A stretch of DNA of 64,000 nt from Acidovorax sp. 106 (GTDB lineage: Bacteria > Pseudomonadota > Gammaproteobacteria > Burkholderiales > Burkholderiaceae_C): assembly GCF_003663825.1 (NCBI RefSeq), contig NZ_RCCC01000001.1:442501-506500 (forward strand), read 5' to 3'. Shown here in pieces: positions 30,042 through 40,170 of this stretch. Within the stretch, counting starts at the first letter, position 1, and each line of letters starts with the position of its first letter. The translations under genes were made by a program, and so were the position numbers. The notes under the pieces are model-generated. The model had not been told where the DNA came from. It did no database searches and worked only from the letters and a program-made list of their open reading frames with translations.

Positions 30042-32105
30042 ATGGGCGAAAATACCCCCGTGTCCATCCCCCAGTCGTTCATCCAAGAGTTGCTCTCGCG
30101 CGTCGACGTGGTCGATATCGTGGGCCGCTACGTGCAGCTCAAAAAAGGCGGCGCCAACTTCATGGGGCTGTGCCCCTTTCACGGGGAAAAATCGCCCTCG
30201 TTCAGTGTCAGCCCCTCCAAGCAGTTCTACCACTGCTTTGGCTGCGGCAAGAACGGCAACGCCATCAGCTTCTTGATGGACCATGCGGGCATGGGCTTCA
30301 TCGAGGCAGTAAACGACCTCGCCCAAAGCGTGGGCCTGCAGGTGCCTGACGACGACATCTCCCCCCAGGAGCGCGAGCGCGCCGCTGCCGCCCGGCAAAA
30401 GCAGGCCACGCTGACCGATGTGCTGGAAAAAGCCGCCGACGCCTACCGCCGCCACCTGCGCGAGTCGCAGCGCGCCATTGGCTACTTCAAGGGCCGGGGC
30501 GTGTCGGGCCATGTGGCCAAGCAATATGGCCTGGGCTACGCGCCCGAGGGCTGGCGCAGCCTGGCCAGCGTGTTCCCGGCGTACGACGACCCGCTGCTCG
30601 AAGAAAGTGGCCTGGTCATCGTCAACGATGAAGACGGCGGCAAACGCTACGACCGCTTCCGCGACCGGGTGATGTTCCCGATCCGCAACGTCAAAGGCGA
30701 GTGCATTGGTTTTGGCGGGCGGGTGCTGGGCGACGACAAACCCAAGTACCTGAACTCGCCCGAAACCCCGGTCTTCCACAAAGGGCGCGAGCTGTACGGC
30801 CTGTTTGAGGCCCGCACGCCCATCCGCGAGGCGGGCTACGCGCTAGTGACCGAAGGCTACATGGACGTGGTGGCGCTGGCGCAGCTGGGCTTTCCGAACG
30901 CCGTGGCCACGCTGGGCACGGCCTGCACGCCCGAGCATGTGCAAAAGCTGCTGCGCTTTACCGACGCGGTGGTCTTCAGCTTTGACGGCGACGCCGCCGG
31001 GCGCCGCGCCGCGCGCAAGGCGCTCGATGGTGCCCTGCCCCACGCCACCGATACGCGCAGCATCAAGTTCTTGTTTTTGCCTGCCGAGCACGACCCCGAC
31101 AGCTACGTGCGGGAGCACGGCACAGACGCCTTTGCCCGCTGCATTGCCGAGGCCATGCCGCTGAGCCGCTTTCTGGTCGAAGCCGCCAGCGATGGCTGCG
31201 ACCTGGCCACGGCCGAGGGCCGCGCCCACATGGCCAGCAACGCCCGCCCCCTGTGGGCCAGCCTGCCCGACGGCGTGCTGCGCCGCCAGTTGCTCAGCGA
31301 GCTGGCCCAGCTCACCCAGTTGCCCGCCAACGACCTGGCCGACCTGTGGAGCCAGGCATCGGCGCAAGACCACCACCGCCGCCAAGGCCCCAGCGCGGGC
31401 GCGCAAGGGCACAGCGCACCAGCCCATTTGCCGTACCACTCGCCCGACGAGCCGCCCTGGGGCGGGCCACCCGATGGCGCCGAACCTTGGCATGGCGCCC
31501 CGGATGCGGGCTATGAGGCAAGCTATGGCGCACCCCAAGGCCAGGGCGGCGGCGCCAAGCCTCCGTTTCGCAAAAGCGGGGATTGGAAGGGCAAGGGCGA
31601 CTGGAAAGGCAAAGGCAACTGGAAGAAGCGCGACGACAGCCCCTGGCCGCCCCAGCCCCGCCTGCCCAACACCCCCATGGCCAGCCGGGTGGACCATGCG
31701 GCGCGGCTGCTGCTGTCGCACATGGCGTTTTTGGAGCACCTGGCGCCAGACGACCACACGGCCCTGTGCGCCCTTCCCGCGCCCCACGGCCCGCTGTTTG
31801 CCTGGCTGGAGGCGCAATTCATGGAGCACGGCCCCCTGGCCTGGGCGGTGCTGCGCGAGAGCCTGCGTGGCCACGAATGCGAAACGCTGGCCGTGAAAGT
31901 GATGACCGGCGCCCATGCCCAAACCGAAGGCGACGTGGCCGAGCTGCGGGCCGAGCTGAGCGATCTGCTGACGCGCATTCAGCTGGAGCAGATCAAGGAA
32001 CAGCTGAGCGCGGCCAGCGCCAGCGGCGACCTGGCCCTGTGGCGCGAGCTGGATGCGCGCTCGCGCACGCTCAAAGCCGCGCTGGAGCCTGCGGCGCCCA
32101 AATAA
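30042..32105 (+). CDS. dnaG: DNA primase DnaG
   Basis: 687 residues, longer than E. coli's 581. CHC2 zinc finger (Cys44, His47, Cys65, Cys68), RNA polymerase core with TOPRIM motifs VTEGYMDVVAL and FDGDAAGRRAA, and a C-terminal DnaB-binding helical domain. Between core and C-terminal domain lies a low-complexity linker (about residues 436-550), rich in Gly/Pro/His and ending in repeated WKGKG units, that accounts for the extra length. Makes RNA primers at the fork. Precedes rpoD as in the macromolecular synthesis operon; rpsU is not adjacent here. Confidence 0.97.
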   Translation: MGENTPVSIPQSFIQELLSRVDVVDIVGRYVQLKKGGANFMGLCPFHGEKSPSFSVSPSKQFYHCFGCGKNGNAISFLMDHAGMGFIEAVNDLAQSVGLQVPDDDISPQERERAAAARQKQATLTDVLEKAADAYRRHLRESQRAIGYFKGRGVSGHVAKQYGLGYAPEGWRSLASVFPAYDDPLLEESGLVIVNDEDGGKRYDRFRDRVMFPIRNVKGECIGFGGRVLGDDKPKYLNSPETPVFHKGRELYGLFEARTPIREAGYALVTEGYMDVVALAQLGFPNAVATLGTACTPEHVQKLLRFTDAVVFSFDGDAAGRRAARKALDGALPHATDTRSIKFLFLPAEHDPDSYVREHGTDAFARCIAEAMPLSRFLVEAASDGCDLATAEGRAHMASNARPLWASLPDGVLRRQLLSELAQLTQLPANDLADLWSQASAQDHHRRQGPSAGAQGHSAPAHLPYHSPDEPPWGGPPDGAEPWHGAPDAGYEASYGAPQGQGGGAKPPFRKSGDWKGKGDWKGKGNWKKRDDSPWPPQPRLPNTPMASRVDHAARLLLSHMAFLEHLAPDDHTALCALPAPHGPLFAWLEAQFMEHGPLAWAVLRESLRGHECETLAVKVMTGAHAQTEGDVAELRAELSDLLTRIQLEQIKEQLSAASASGDLALWRELDARSRTLKAALEPAAPK

Positions 32106-32508
32106 CGCTCAAGTCACGCCCAATTGGCGCCAGGGCCCAGCGGCGTGGCAGCGCGCAAGCCACCGTCCGCGCGCCAAAACCAAAAAGCCACAAAAGCCAC
32201 ACTGCGGGCCCCAACGGTTGAGAATTTCAGCGTAAGTCCTTGAAAAAGGGGCCCGCTGGTATAATGTAGGGTTTTTCGGCAAGAGCGACAGCAGCACCTC
32301 CGAGCCGGGCCACCGTGACACGCGCGCACATCAGCGCAGATCAGCCCACTTATCGCAAGGACTGCACACCAAATGTTCGCCCAGACATCTTGCCAATGAG
32401 GGCCTCCCCTCCAAGCGCCTGAGCTTTTGCGCTCATGCGTTGCCACCCGCGCCGGGATCTGTGGCGTTTGCGTTTTCTTTGTGTCCGTTTTTGATTCTGA
32501 GGTTTTTC
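32106..32508 (+). promoter_or_regulatory. dnaG-rpoD intergenic region and long rpoD leader
   Basis: 403 bp without a convincing gene. It holds an extended -10 promoter (32257-32265), giving an rpoD mRNA with an untranslated leader of about 235 bases. A tiny frame (ATG 32373 to TGA 32399, eight codons) follows AAGGA at a loose 11-base spacing; I do not call it a gene. Confidence 0.5.
32240..32265 (+). promoter_or_regulatory. rpoD promoter with extended -10
   Basis: TGGTATAAT: a perfect -10 TATAAT at 32260-32265 preceded by the TGn extension at 32257-32259. The best -35-like TTGAAA (32240-32245) is only 14 bp away, so the extended -10 probably carries recognition. It lets rpoD be transcribed apart from dnaG. 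Confidence 0.7.
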
Positions 32509-34863
<2,355 letters not shown>

Positions 34864-34920
34864 AGCGCTGCACAGGGACCGTCCGCCAGCCGGGTGGCCC
34901 TGCCCCAGTCCCTGGGCTCA

Positions 34921-34955
34921 AGCCCGCCGCCTTTGAACAGGCTGGCGGGCTTTTT
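34921..34955 (+). terminator. rho-independent terminator of rpoD
   Basis: AGCCCGCC (34921-34928) pairs with GGCGGGCT (34944-34951), followed by TTTT. It is located 58 bases after the rpoD stop. Confidence 0.85.
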
Positions 34956-34983
34956 CATTGGAGGGGCGATTGATGAGAGAAAT

Positions 34984-35032
34984 AGCCCCTAGCGCAATCC
35001 AGATAAGCGCTAGAAGCTATATTTTTAATAGC
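34984..35032 (-). repeat. double-hairpin intergenic element, copy 3
   Basis: Minus strand: GCTATTAAAAATATAGC, then TTCTAGCGCTTATCTGGATT, then GCGCTAGGGGCT. Both hairpins are kept (GCTAT/ATAGC and CTAGCGC/GCGCTAG). It lies in the convergent gap between rpoD and the flavoprotein gene. Confidence 0.85.
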
Positions 35033-35083
35033 AAATTGCCATATGAGGCCACTGCGCCTGCGCTGAGGGCCTGCTCAACCCCC

Positions 35084-36484
35084 TTAATACACGTCGCGCC
35101 GGTAGCGCCCTTCGCGCAGTAAGTGGTCCAGTGCGTCTGCCCCCAAAATCTGGCGCAGTGCGCTGTCCACTGCCTGGGCCATGCCCTGCAGGCTGCCGCA
35201 CACGTACACCGCCGCGCCTTGCGCCACCCAGGCGCGCACGGTCTCGGCCTCGGCCGCCAGCAGGTGCTGCACGTACACGCGGGTGGGCTGGTCGCGCGAG
35301 AAGGCCACATCCAGCCGCTGCAGGGTGCCTTGCCGGCGCCAGCCTTCCAGCTCGGCCTGGTGGTGAAAGTCGTACGCGGCATTGCGCTCGCCAAACAGCA
35401 GCCAGTTGGGCCCGGCCCCCACGGCCGCCCGGGCGCGCAGGTGGGCGCGCAGCCCGGCCAGGCCGGTGCCGTTGCCAATCAAAATCAAGGGGCGCCGGGC
35501 ATTGCCCTCCAGCCGGAAGTTGCTGTGCGCACGCAGCCGCAGGGGTATGGCCGCGCCCACAGCAGCACCCTGCGTGAGCCAGCCCGAGGCCACGCCGAGC
35601 GAGCCATCGCCACGCACCGCCTGGCGCACCAGCAGATGGATGCTGCCGTCGCTGGCGATAGAGGCCACCGAATACTCGCGTGGGTGATCGGGGTCTTGCG
35701 GGGTGCGCACCTGCACCAGGTCGCCCGACTCCCACACCCCGGCCGTGCCTGCCAGGCCTGAGGGGGGCGCTAGTTCAAGGTGAAACACCGCCCCGCCTGC
35801 GCTGCCGGGGTTCAGGTGCGTGCGCCGGGCCAGCACCCAGTTGGCAAACTCGGGCGCCTGCCAGGCGGGCATATCGCTGACATGGGCCACCTGCCCCAGG
35901 TGGTGCTGCCACTGCTGCAGCGCCTCTACATCGCCGTTGTCCATCTCCACGGTGTCAAACAGGCGGGTAGCGCCGCAGCGTTGCAGCCAGGCATCTACCT
36001 GGCGCCCAAAGCCGCAAAAGTGGGTGTACTGCCGGTCGCCCAGCGCCAGCAGGCCGTAGCGCAAGTGCGCCAGCTGCGGTGCGCTGGCCAGGATGTGGCT
36101 GGCAAAGGCGGCGGCGTGGTCGGGCGGGTCGCCCTCGCCGCAAGTGCTGACCACCCACAGCGCGAACTGGGCCTGGGCCAGCGCCTCGGGGGTGAGCTGG
36201 TCCACGGGGCACAGTTGCACGGGCTCTCCGGCAGCGTGCAGCAGCCGGGCGGTTTCCTCTGCCAGCTCTTGGGCCTGGCCAGTCTGGCTGGCGTACACCA
36301 CCAGCAGGGCATGGAGCCCCTCGCGTGCAGCAGCCAGTGACGCGGCTTGTGCCTGGGCTGCCCGCAGCTTGCGGCGCTCGCGCCACCAAACGGCTGCGCA
36401 CAGGACGGCATACAGGGCCACCAGGCCTGCGGCGGCCATCCAGCGCGCAGCGCCCACCATCGCCATTTCACCCAAGAGCCCCAT
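35084..36484 (-). CDS. membrane-anchored flavodoxin/NADPH reductase (sulfite reductase flavoprotein-like)
   Basis: 466 residues. One N-terminal membrane segment (about 14-34), a flavodoxin domain (60-185; YASQTGQAQELAEETA, STCGEGDP, LALGDRQYTHFCGFG), FAD-binding REYS (269-272) and a NADPH domain with GNGTGLAG (337-344) and a CGSLQGMA block. This is the CysJ/cytochrome P450 reductase architecture tethered to the inner membrane, with domains predicted cytosolic. Last gene of the Fur-box cluster; it would feed electrons from NADPH to the membrane partner. Start ATG 36484, 17 bases after apbE; ATG 36466 possible. Confidence 0.85.
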   Translation of the reverse strand: MGLLGEMAMVGAARWMAAAGLVALYAVLCAAVWWRERRKLRAAQAQAASLAAAREGLHALLVVYASQTGQAQELAEETARLLHAAGEPVQLCPVDQLTPEALAQAQFALWVVSTCGEGDPPDHAAAFASHILASAPQLAHLRYGLLALGDRQYTHFCGFGRQVDAWLQRCGATRLFDTVEMDNGDVEALQQWQHHLGQVAHVSDMPAWQAPEFANWVLARRTHLNPGSAGGAVFHLELAPPSGLAGTAGVWESGDLVQVRTPQDPDHPREYSVASIASDGSIHLLVRQAVRGDGSLGVASGWLTQGAAVGAAIPLRLRAHSNFRLEGNARRPLILIGNGTGLAGLRAHLRARAAVGAGPNWLLFGERNAAYDFHHQAELEGWRRQGTLQRLDVAFSRDQPTRVYVQHLLAAEAETVRAWVAQGAAVYVCGSLQGMAQAVDSALRQILGADALDHLLREGRYRRDVY

Positions 36485-36501
36485 GGGGTTTTCCCAAAAA
36501 A

Positions 36502-37668
36502 TCAACCCACCCGAGCGGGCAGGTCCAGCTGTTCCAAAGCGGCACTGGTGTGCACCACCAGCCCCGCATCCGTGTGCTCGCACAGCAGTGCGGCAATGCC
36601 ATGGTGCTGTGCAAAGGCCAGCCCCTCGTGCGGCCCCAGCACCGTGAGCACGGTGGCCAGGGCATCGGCCTGCATGCATTCAGCATGCAGCACCGTGACG
36701 CTGCTGAGCCGGTGCAGCACCGGCTCGCCGGTGCGCGGGTCCAGCGTGTGCGAGTAGCGGCGCCCGCCCAGGTCAAACGCGTGCCAGTGGTCCCCCGAGG
36801 TGGCCACGGCCATGTCGCGCAGCGGAAGTACGCGGGGCGCACGGGAGGCAGGGGTGCGCTGGCGTGAGCTGGCCGCATAGGCCCCGCCCACGCCATCGAT
36901 CACGCCTGCGATCTGCACCCGCCAGGGCAGGCCATCGGGGCGCAGGCCGCTGGCGCGCAGCTCGCCGCCCACCTCCACCAAAAAATCGGTAAACCCCAGG
37001 CGCTGCAGGGTGCGCGCCACCAGGTCCACCCCAAAGCCTTTGGCAATGCCGCTCAAATCCAGCTGCGCACCGCCGGGCTGCAGCACGCGGCGCTCGGCCG
37101 CGCTCAGTTGCAGCCGCTCAAAGCCCACACGGGCCCGGGCAGCCTGCAACCGCTGCGGGTGGGGCAACTGGGCACGGTGGTCTGCCAAAGGGTTGGCACG
37201 CGGGCCAAAGCCCCAGGCATCCACCAGCGGGCCCACGGTGGGGTCCCACGCGCCCTGGCTGGCACGCGACCAGTGCAGCGCACACGCCATCACTTCCATG
37301 AACTCGGGCGATATCACCTGCCACACGCCCGCCTCCGCGCGGTTGAAGCGGCTGATTTCCGAGTCAGCCTCCCAGTGGCTCATCTGCTGCACCACGGTGT
37401 CCAGCGCCTGCTGCACCGCAGTCTGCACGGGCTGTAGCGGCGCAAACCCCGGGTTGCCCAGGCGCACCGACCAGGTGGTGCCCATGGTGGCGCCCGCCAG
37501 GGTGTGCAGCGCGGCCGGATCGCGCGCGCGCAGCACTGGGGCCGGGCCGGTGGCGTAGCCAGCGGCTGCAGGGGCCAAAGGCGCGGCGGGCAAACCACCG
37601 GGCTGGCAACCGGCCCCATAGCGCACGCGGATGCGCGGGGTCTGGGGCGTGGTGTGCTGGGCGTACAA
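36502..37668 (-). CDS. apbE: FAD:protein FMN transferase (ApbE)
   Basis: 388 residues in the longest frame. ApbE core from MGTTWSVRL (62) with DLSGIAKGF (204-212), the VGGELRASG block, SGDH (291-294), HTLDPRTG (307-314) and DALATVLTVLG. The family transfers FMN from FAD onto Thr/Ser of target proteins outside the cytosol. The first codon is TTG, no ATG lies before residue 62, and residues 1-61 contain no hydrophobic signal; family-like sequence (ALHTLAGATMGTTW) begins before residue 62, so the true start is upstream and uncertain. The likely client is the neighbouring DUF2271 protein. Confidence 0.85.
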   Translation of the reverse strand: MYAQHTTPQTPRIRVRYGAGCQPGGLPAAPLAPAAAGYATGPAPVLRARDPAALHTLAGATMGTTWSVRLGNPGFAPLQPVQTAVQQALDTVVQQMSHWEADSEISRFNRAEAGVWQVISPEFMEVMACALHWSRASQGAWDPTVGPLVDAWGFGPRANPLADHRAQLPHPQRLQAARARVGFERLQLSAAERRVLQPGGAQLDLSGIAKGFGVDLVARTLQRLGFTDFLVEVGGELRASGLRPDGLPWRVQIAGVIDGVGGAYAASSRQRTPASRAPRVLPLRDMAVATSGDHWHAFDLGGRRYSHTLDPRTGEPVLHRLSSVTVLHAECMQADALATVLTVLGPHEGLAFAQHHGIAALLCEHTDAGLVVHTSAALEQLDLPARVG

Positions 37669-37682
37669 GGTGTGCGTCGCGC

Positions 37683-38510
37683 TCAGGGCAACACTTCCAG
37701 GGTGCCGACGTACGACAGGCGGCGCTCCTTGGCCTGGGGCACCGAGGTCTTGTCGTCCTTCACATCGGCATCCACCCAGTACATGCCAGCCGCTGGCCAG
37801 GTGATGCTGAACTGGCCTTTCGCATCGGTCGTGGCCTTGATCTCGCCGAGCTTGTCGCGGTAGCGCGAGCTGCCCGCTACCAAGGCCACCTCCACGCCGA
37901 CTGCGGGCTTGCCATCCACATGGAAGGCAAAGGTGGCTTTTTCGCCCTGGGCCAGGTCGTTGGGGTGCGTCACGGGCACCAGCTCCAGCCCCTTACCGCT
38001 GGCCTTGACGGCGCTGGGTTTGCCCACGGTCACATAGGTTTCCACCCGCCCGGCGGATTGGATGACCTTCAAGTCTTGCGCATCGGCAGGCACTTCGGCA
38101 GCAAACTTTTCGGGGGTGCCACGCCAGCGCTTGGGCTGCCCGGCCTTGTCCTTGTAGGTGGCCATCAGGCCGCCGTTGAGCACCGCCAGGCGGTAGGTGC
38201 CGGGCTGGGTCAGGTTCAGGTCAAACACGCTGCGCAACTTGCCTTTGTGGGCGTTTTCAGGGGCCAGCGTGGAACCGTCGGGCGCCGTCACCACCAGGTT
38301 GTCCAAACCCAGCGGCACGTGGTTGAAGAAGAACAGGTCGTTGGACACCGCAGCGTCCACGGTGATCCATTCCGCTTTGGACAACACGGTGCTCGAAGGC
38401 AGCAACCACACGTTATGGGCCTGGGCGGCCGACGCGGCACCCAGCAACAACGCCACACCAGCGGCCAAATGCGCCAACCGGGCGCGTGCAGGAACAGGAA
38501 ATTTCATCAA
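37683..38510 (-). CDS. periplasmic DUF4198 protein
   Basis: 275 residues. Clear signal peptide ending AQA (29-31), so the mature protein would begin HNVWLLP. Beta-rich DUF4198 domain, a family related to nickel/cobalt-uptake periplasmic domains, with a C-terminal immunoglobulin-like part (TTDAKGQFSITWPAAGMYWVDADV). Likely a metal-handling or structural partner in the periplasm. Middle gene of the Fur-box cluster. Start ATG 38510 or 38507. Confidence 0.8.
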   Translation of the reverse strand: MMKFPVPARARLAHLAAGVALLLGAASAAQAHNVWLLPSSTVLSKAEWITVDAAVSNDLFFFNHVPLGLDNLVVTAPDGSTLAPENAHKGKLRSVFDLNLTQPGTYRLAVLNGGLMATYKDKAGQPKRWRGTPEKFAAEVPADAQDLKVIQSAGRVETYVTVGKPSAVKASGKGLELVPVTHPNDLAQGEKATFAFHVDGKPAVGVEVALVAGSSRYRDKLGEIKATTDAKGQFSITWPAAGMYWVDADVKDDKTSVPQAKERRLSYVGTLEVLP

Positions 38511-38564
38511 TGACTCCAGTTGAGCGAAGAGAACGAATCAAAAAAGGGGATGTGCCGGAGCGGC

Positions 38565-39101
38565 TCAGGGCTTCAGCTCTAGGGTGATCTCGCCGAGCTC
38601 GCTGCTGCCTGCTGCGCGCAGTTGCTGCGCCTTGGCCGCAGGCCAGGTGAAGGGCACCGACACCACCTCGCGCCCGCCCACCTCGCGGGCGGCTTCCACC
38701 ACCAGCTTGTAGTTGCCTGCGGGCAAGGCGGCCAGCGGGTTCTTGCCTTCAGTAAATTGCAGCTGGTGCTTGCCTGCGGGGCGTGTGGGGCTGGTCACGC
38801 CGTCGATGGGCATCTCCAGATCGCGCCCGGCGCGGCGCCACCACTGGCGCATATCCTTGAGCCACTTGGTGCCTGTGCCCTCGGCGTTCTTGAGCTTGAC
38901 GTCGTACCAGACCGACAGGGTGGACGCCACGGTGTTGTCCGCGCGCTCGAGCCACACGGCCACATAGGGGCGGTGGTACTCGGCCACGTCCAGGCGGGGG
39001 ATTTCCACCCCCACATTCAGCCCGGCTGCAAAGGCAGGGGCCCCAAGGCACGCGCCCAGGGCCACGGTGTAGCGCAGTTTGGATGGCGAGGGTTTCAGCA
39101 T
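38565..39101 (-). CDS. periplasmic DUF2271 protein, possible flavinylated redox carrier
   Basis: 178 residues. Signal peptide (TVALGACLGAPAFAA), then a single DUF2271 beta domain with WYDVKLKNAEGTGTKWLKDMRQWWRR. Residues 100-106 read DGVTSPT, resembling the D-x-x-(S/T)-(G/S/A)-x-(S/T) pattern of ApbE flavinylation sites. The adjacent apbE gene makes it the natural client. Function is not established; see findings. 24 bases separate it from the PepSY-like gene upstream. Confidence 0.8.
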   Translation of the reverse strand: MLKPSPSKLRYTVALGACLGAPAFAAGLNVGVEIPRLDVAEYHRPYVAVWLERADNTVASTLSVWYDVKLKNAEGTGTKWLKDMRQWWRRAGRDLEMPIDGVTSPTRPAGKHQLQFTEGKNPLAALPAGNYKLVVEAAREVGGREVVSVPFTWPAAKAQQLRAAGSSELGEITLELKP

Positions 39102-39125
39102 AGGCAGGCTTTCTTTCGTGAAAGT

Positions 39126-39758
39126 TCAGTGGATAAACAAGAGCGCCAGCAGCGCAGGCAGCACCAGGCCCAGCCCCACCATGGGCCAAGTCCAGGGGCG
39201 GTTGCCCGCGTGCATCTTCAAAATGAACAGGCCCGTGAAAGAGAACACCAGGCAGGCCACGGCAAATAGGTCGATGAACCAGTTCCAGGCTGCGCCGGTG
39301 TTGCGGCCCTTGTGCAGGTCATTGAGGTAGGCAATCCAGCCCCGGTCGGTGTTTTCGTACTCGGCCTCGCCGTCTTGCAGCCCCAGGCGCAGCCAGGCAT
39401 CTCCGCCGGGGCGCGGTAAGGAGACATAGACCTCGTCGTCGGCCCACTCGGCCTCGCGCCCGGCCAGCGAGACACCCCACTGCACGTGGGCCCATTGCGC
39501 CAGCTCGGGCGGCACGGCAGAGCGCTTACCCGCACTCTGGGCCCGCTCTGACAGCACCTGCTGCAACGCCTGCGGGGCCTGCGCCTGGGCCCGCACCACG
39601 CGGGGCTTGGATTCGATCTGCCCGGCATGGTTGAGCGTGATGCCCGTCACCGCAAACAACAGCATGCCCAGCAGGCACAGGGCCGAGCTAACCCAGTGCC
39701 ACTCGTGCAGGGTTTTGAGCCAGAAGGAGCGCCGCCGGTGGTCTTGTAACTTGGTCAT
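39126..39758 (-). CDS. PepSY-associated membrane protein
   Basis: 210 residues. Three membrane segments (about 24-42, 162-181, 191-208) around a periplasmic PepSY-like domain (55-150). Several histidines lie near the membrane faces (His18, His21, His44, His149, His183), a pattern seen in PepSY proteins proposed to carry heme or electrons. First gene after the Fur box, so it heads the operon with DUF2271, DUF4198, ApbE and flavoreductase. ATG 39758 chosen; an upstream frame to 39812 looks non-coding. Confidence 0.82.
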   Translation of the reverse strand: MTKLQDHRRRSFWLKTLHEWHWVSSALCLLGMLLFAVTGITLNHAGQIESKPRVVRAQAQAPQALQQVLSERAQSAGKRSAVPPELAQWAHVQWGVSLAGREAEWADDEVYVSLPRPGGDAWLRLGLQDGEAEYENTDRGWIAYLNDLHKGRNTGAAWNWFIDLFAVACLVFSFTGLFILKMHAGNRPWTWPMVGLGLVLPALLALLFIH

Positions 39759-40170
39759 GCCTGGGGGGAAAAGAGCGCCGGGCCACCCAAACCCACCCTG
39801 AGAATGCGCCACCCGAACCCGGCATTGTAATTTTCAAAATGACAATCATTCTCGTTTGCATGAACTTTACATAAACGAATTGCGGTATCTCCAATCCATC
39901 CGCCGCCACCGCAACAGGGATAACCCCTACAACCCAGACAGCAATTTGACAGCTTTGCAAGTCACGATTACATCCATTACAAAAACTTCCAGACGCGTGC
40001 CCGCTTTTCGGGCTGCATGACCTGGAGTGGAGCCCACCGCATCCCCACCCTGAGGCAAGGGGCACAAAAAAGCAGGGCCCACGGACACCCAACCGTTCGT
40101 TGTTCCATCGTTTGTTGTCTGGGTGCAGGCTGGGAGCCCGCACCTGCTTCAGCCCACTACCCAAGGTTCC
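39759..40170. promoter_or_regulatory. divergent intergenic region with Fur box
   Basis: 412 bp between the PepSY-like gene (left) and a Bug-type gene (right). It contains the Fur box at 39835-39853, a minus-strand -10-like TACAAT (39824-39829), and a plus-strand TTGACA (39946-39951) with only a weak -10 downstream. No gene seen. Confidence 0.6.
39835..39853 (-). promoter_or_regulatory. Fur box of the PepSY/DUF2271/DUF4198/ApbE operon
   Basis: CAAAATGACAATCATTCTC matches 15 of 19 positions of the consensus GATAATGATAATCATTATC. It sits 77 bases upstream of the first gene's ATG and next to a possible -10, so Fur with iron should repress the cluster. Confidence 0.8.

Noticed and set aside
32373..32399. 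Eight-codon upstream frame (MFAQTSCQ) in the rpoD leader
   Set aside because: Shine-Dalgarno spacing of 11 bases is poor and there is no evidence of a leader peptide mechanism.
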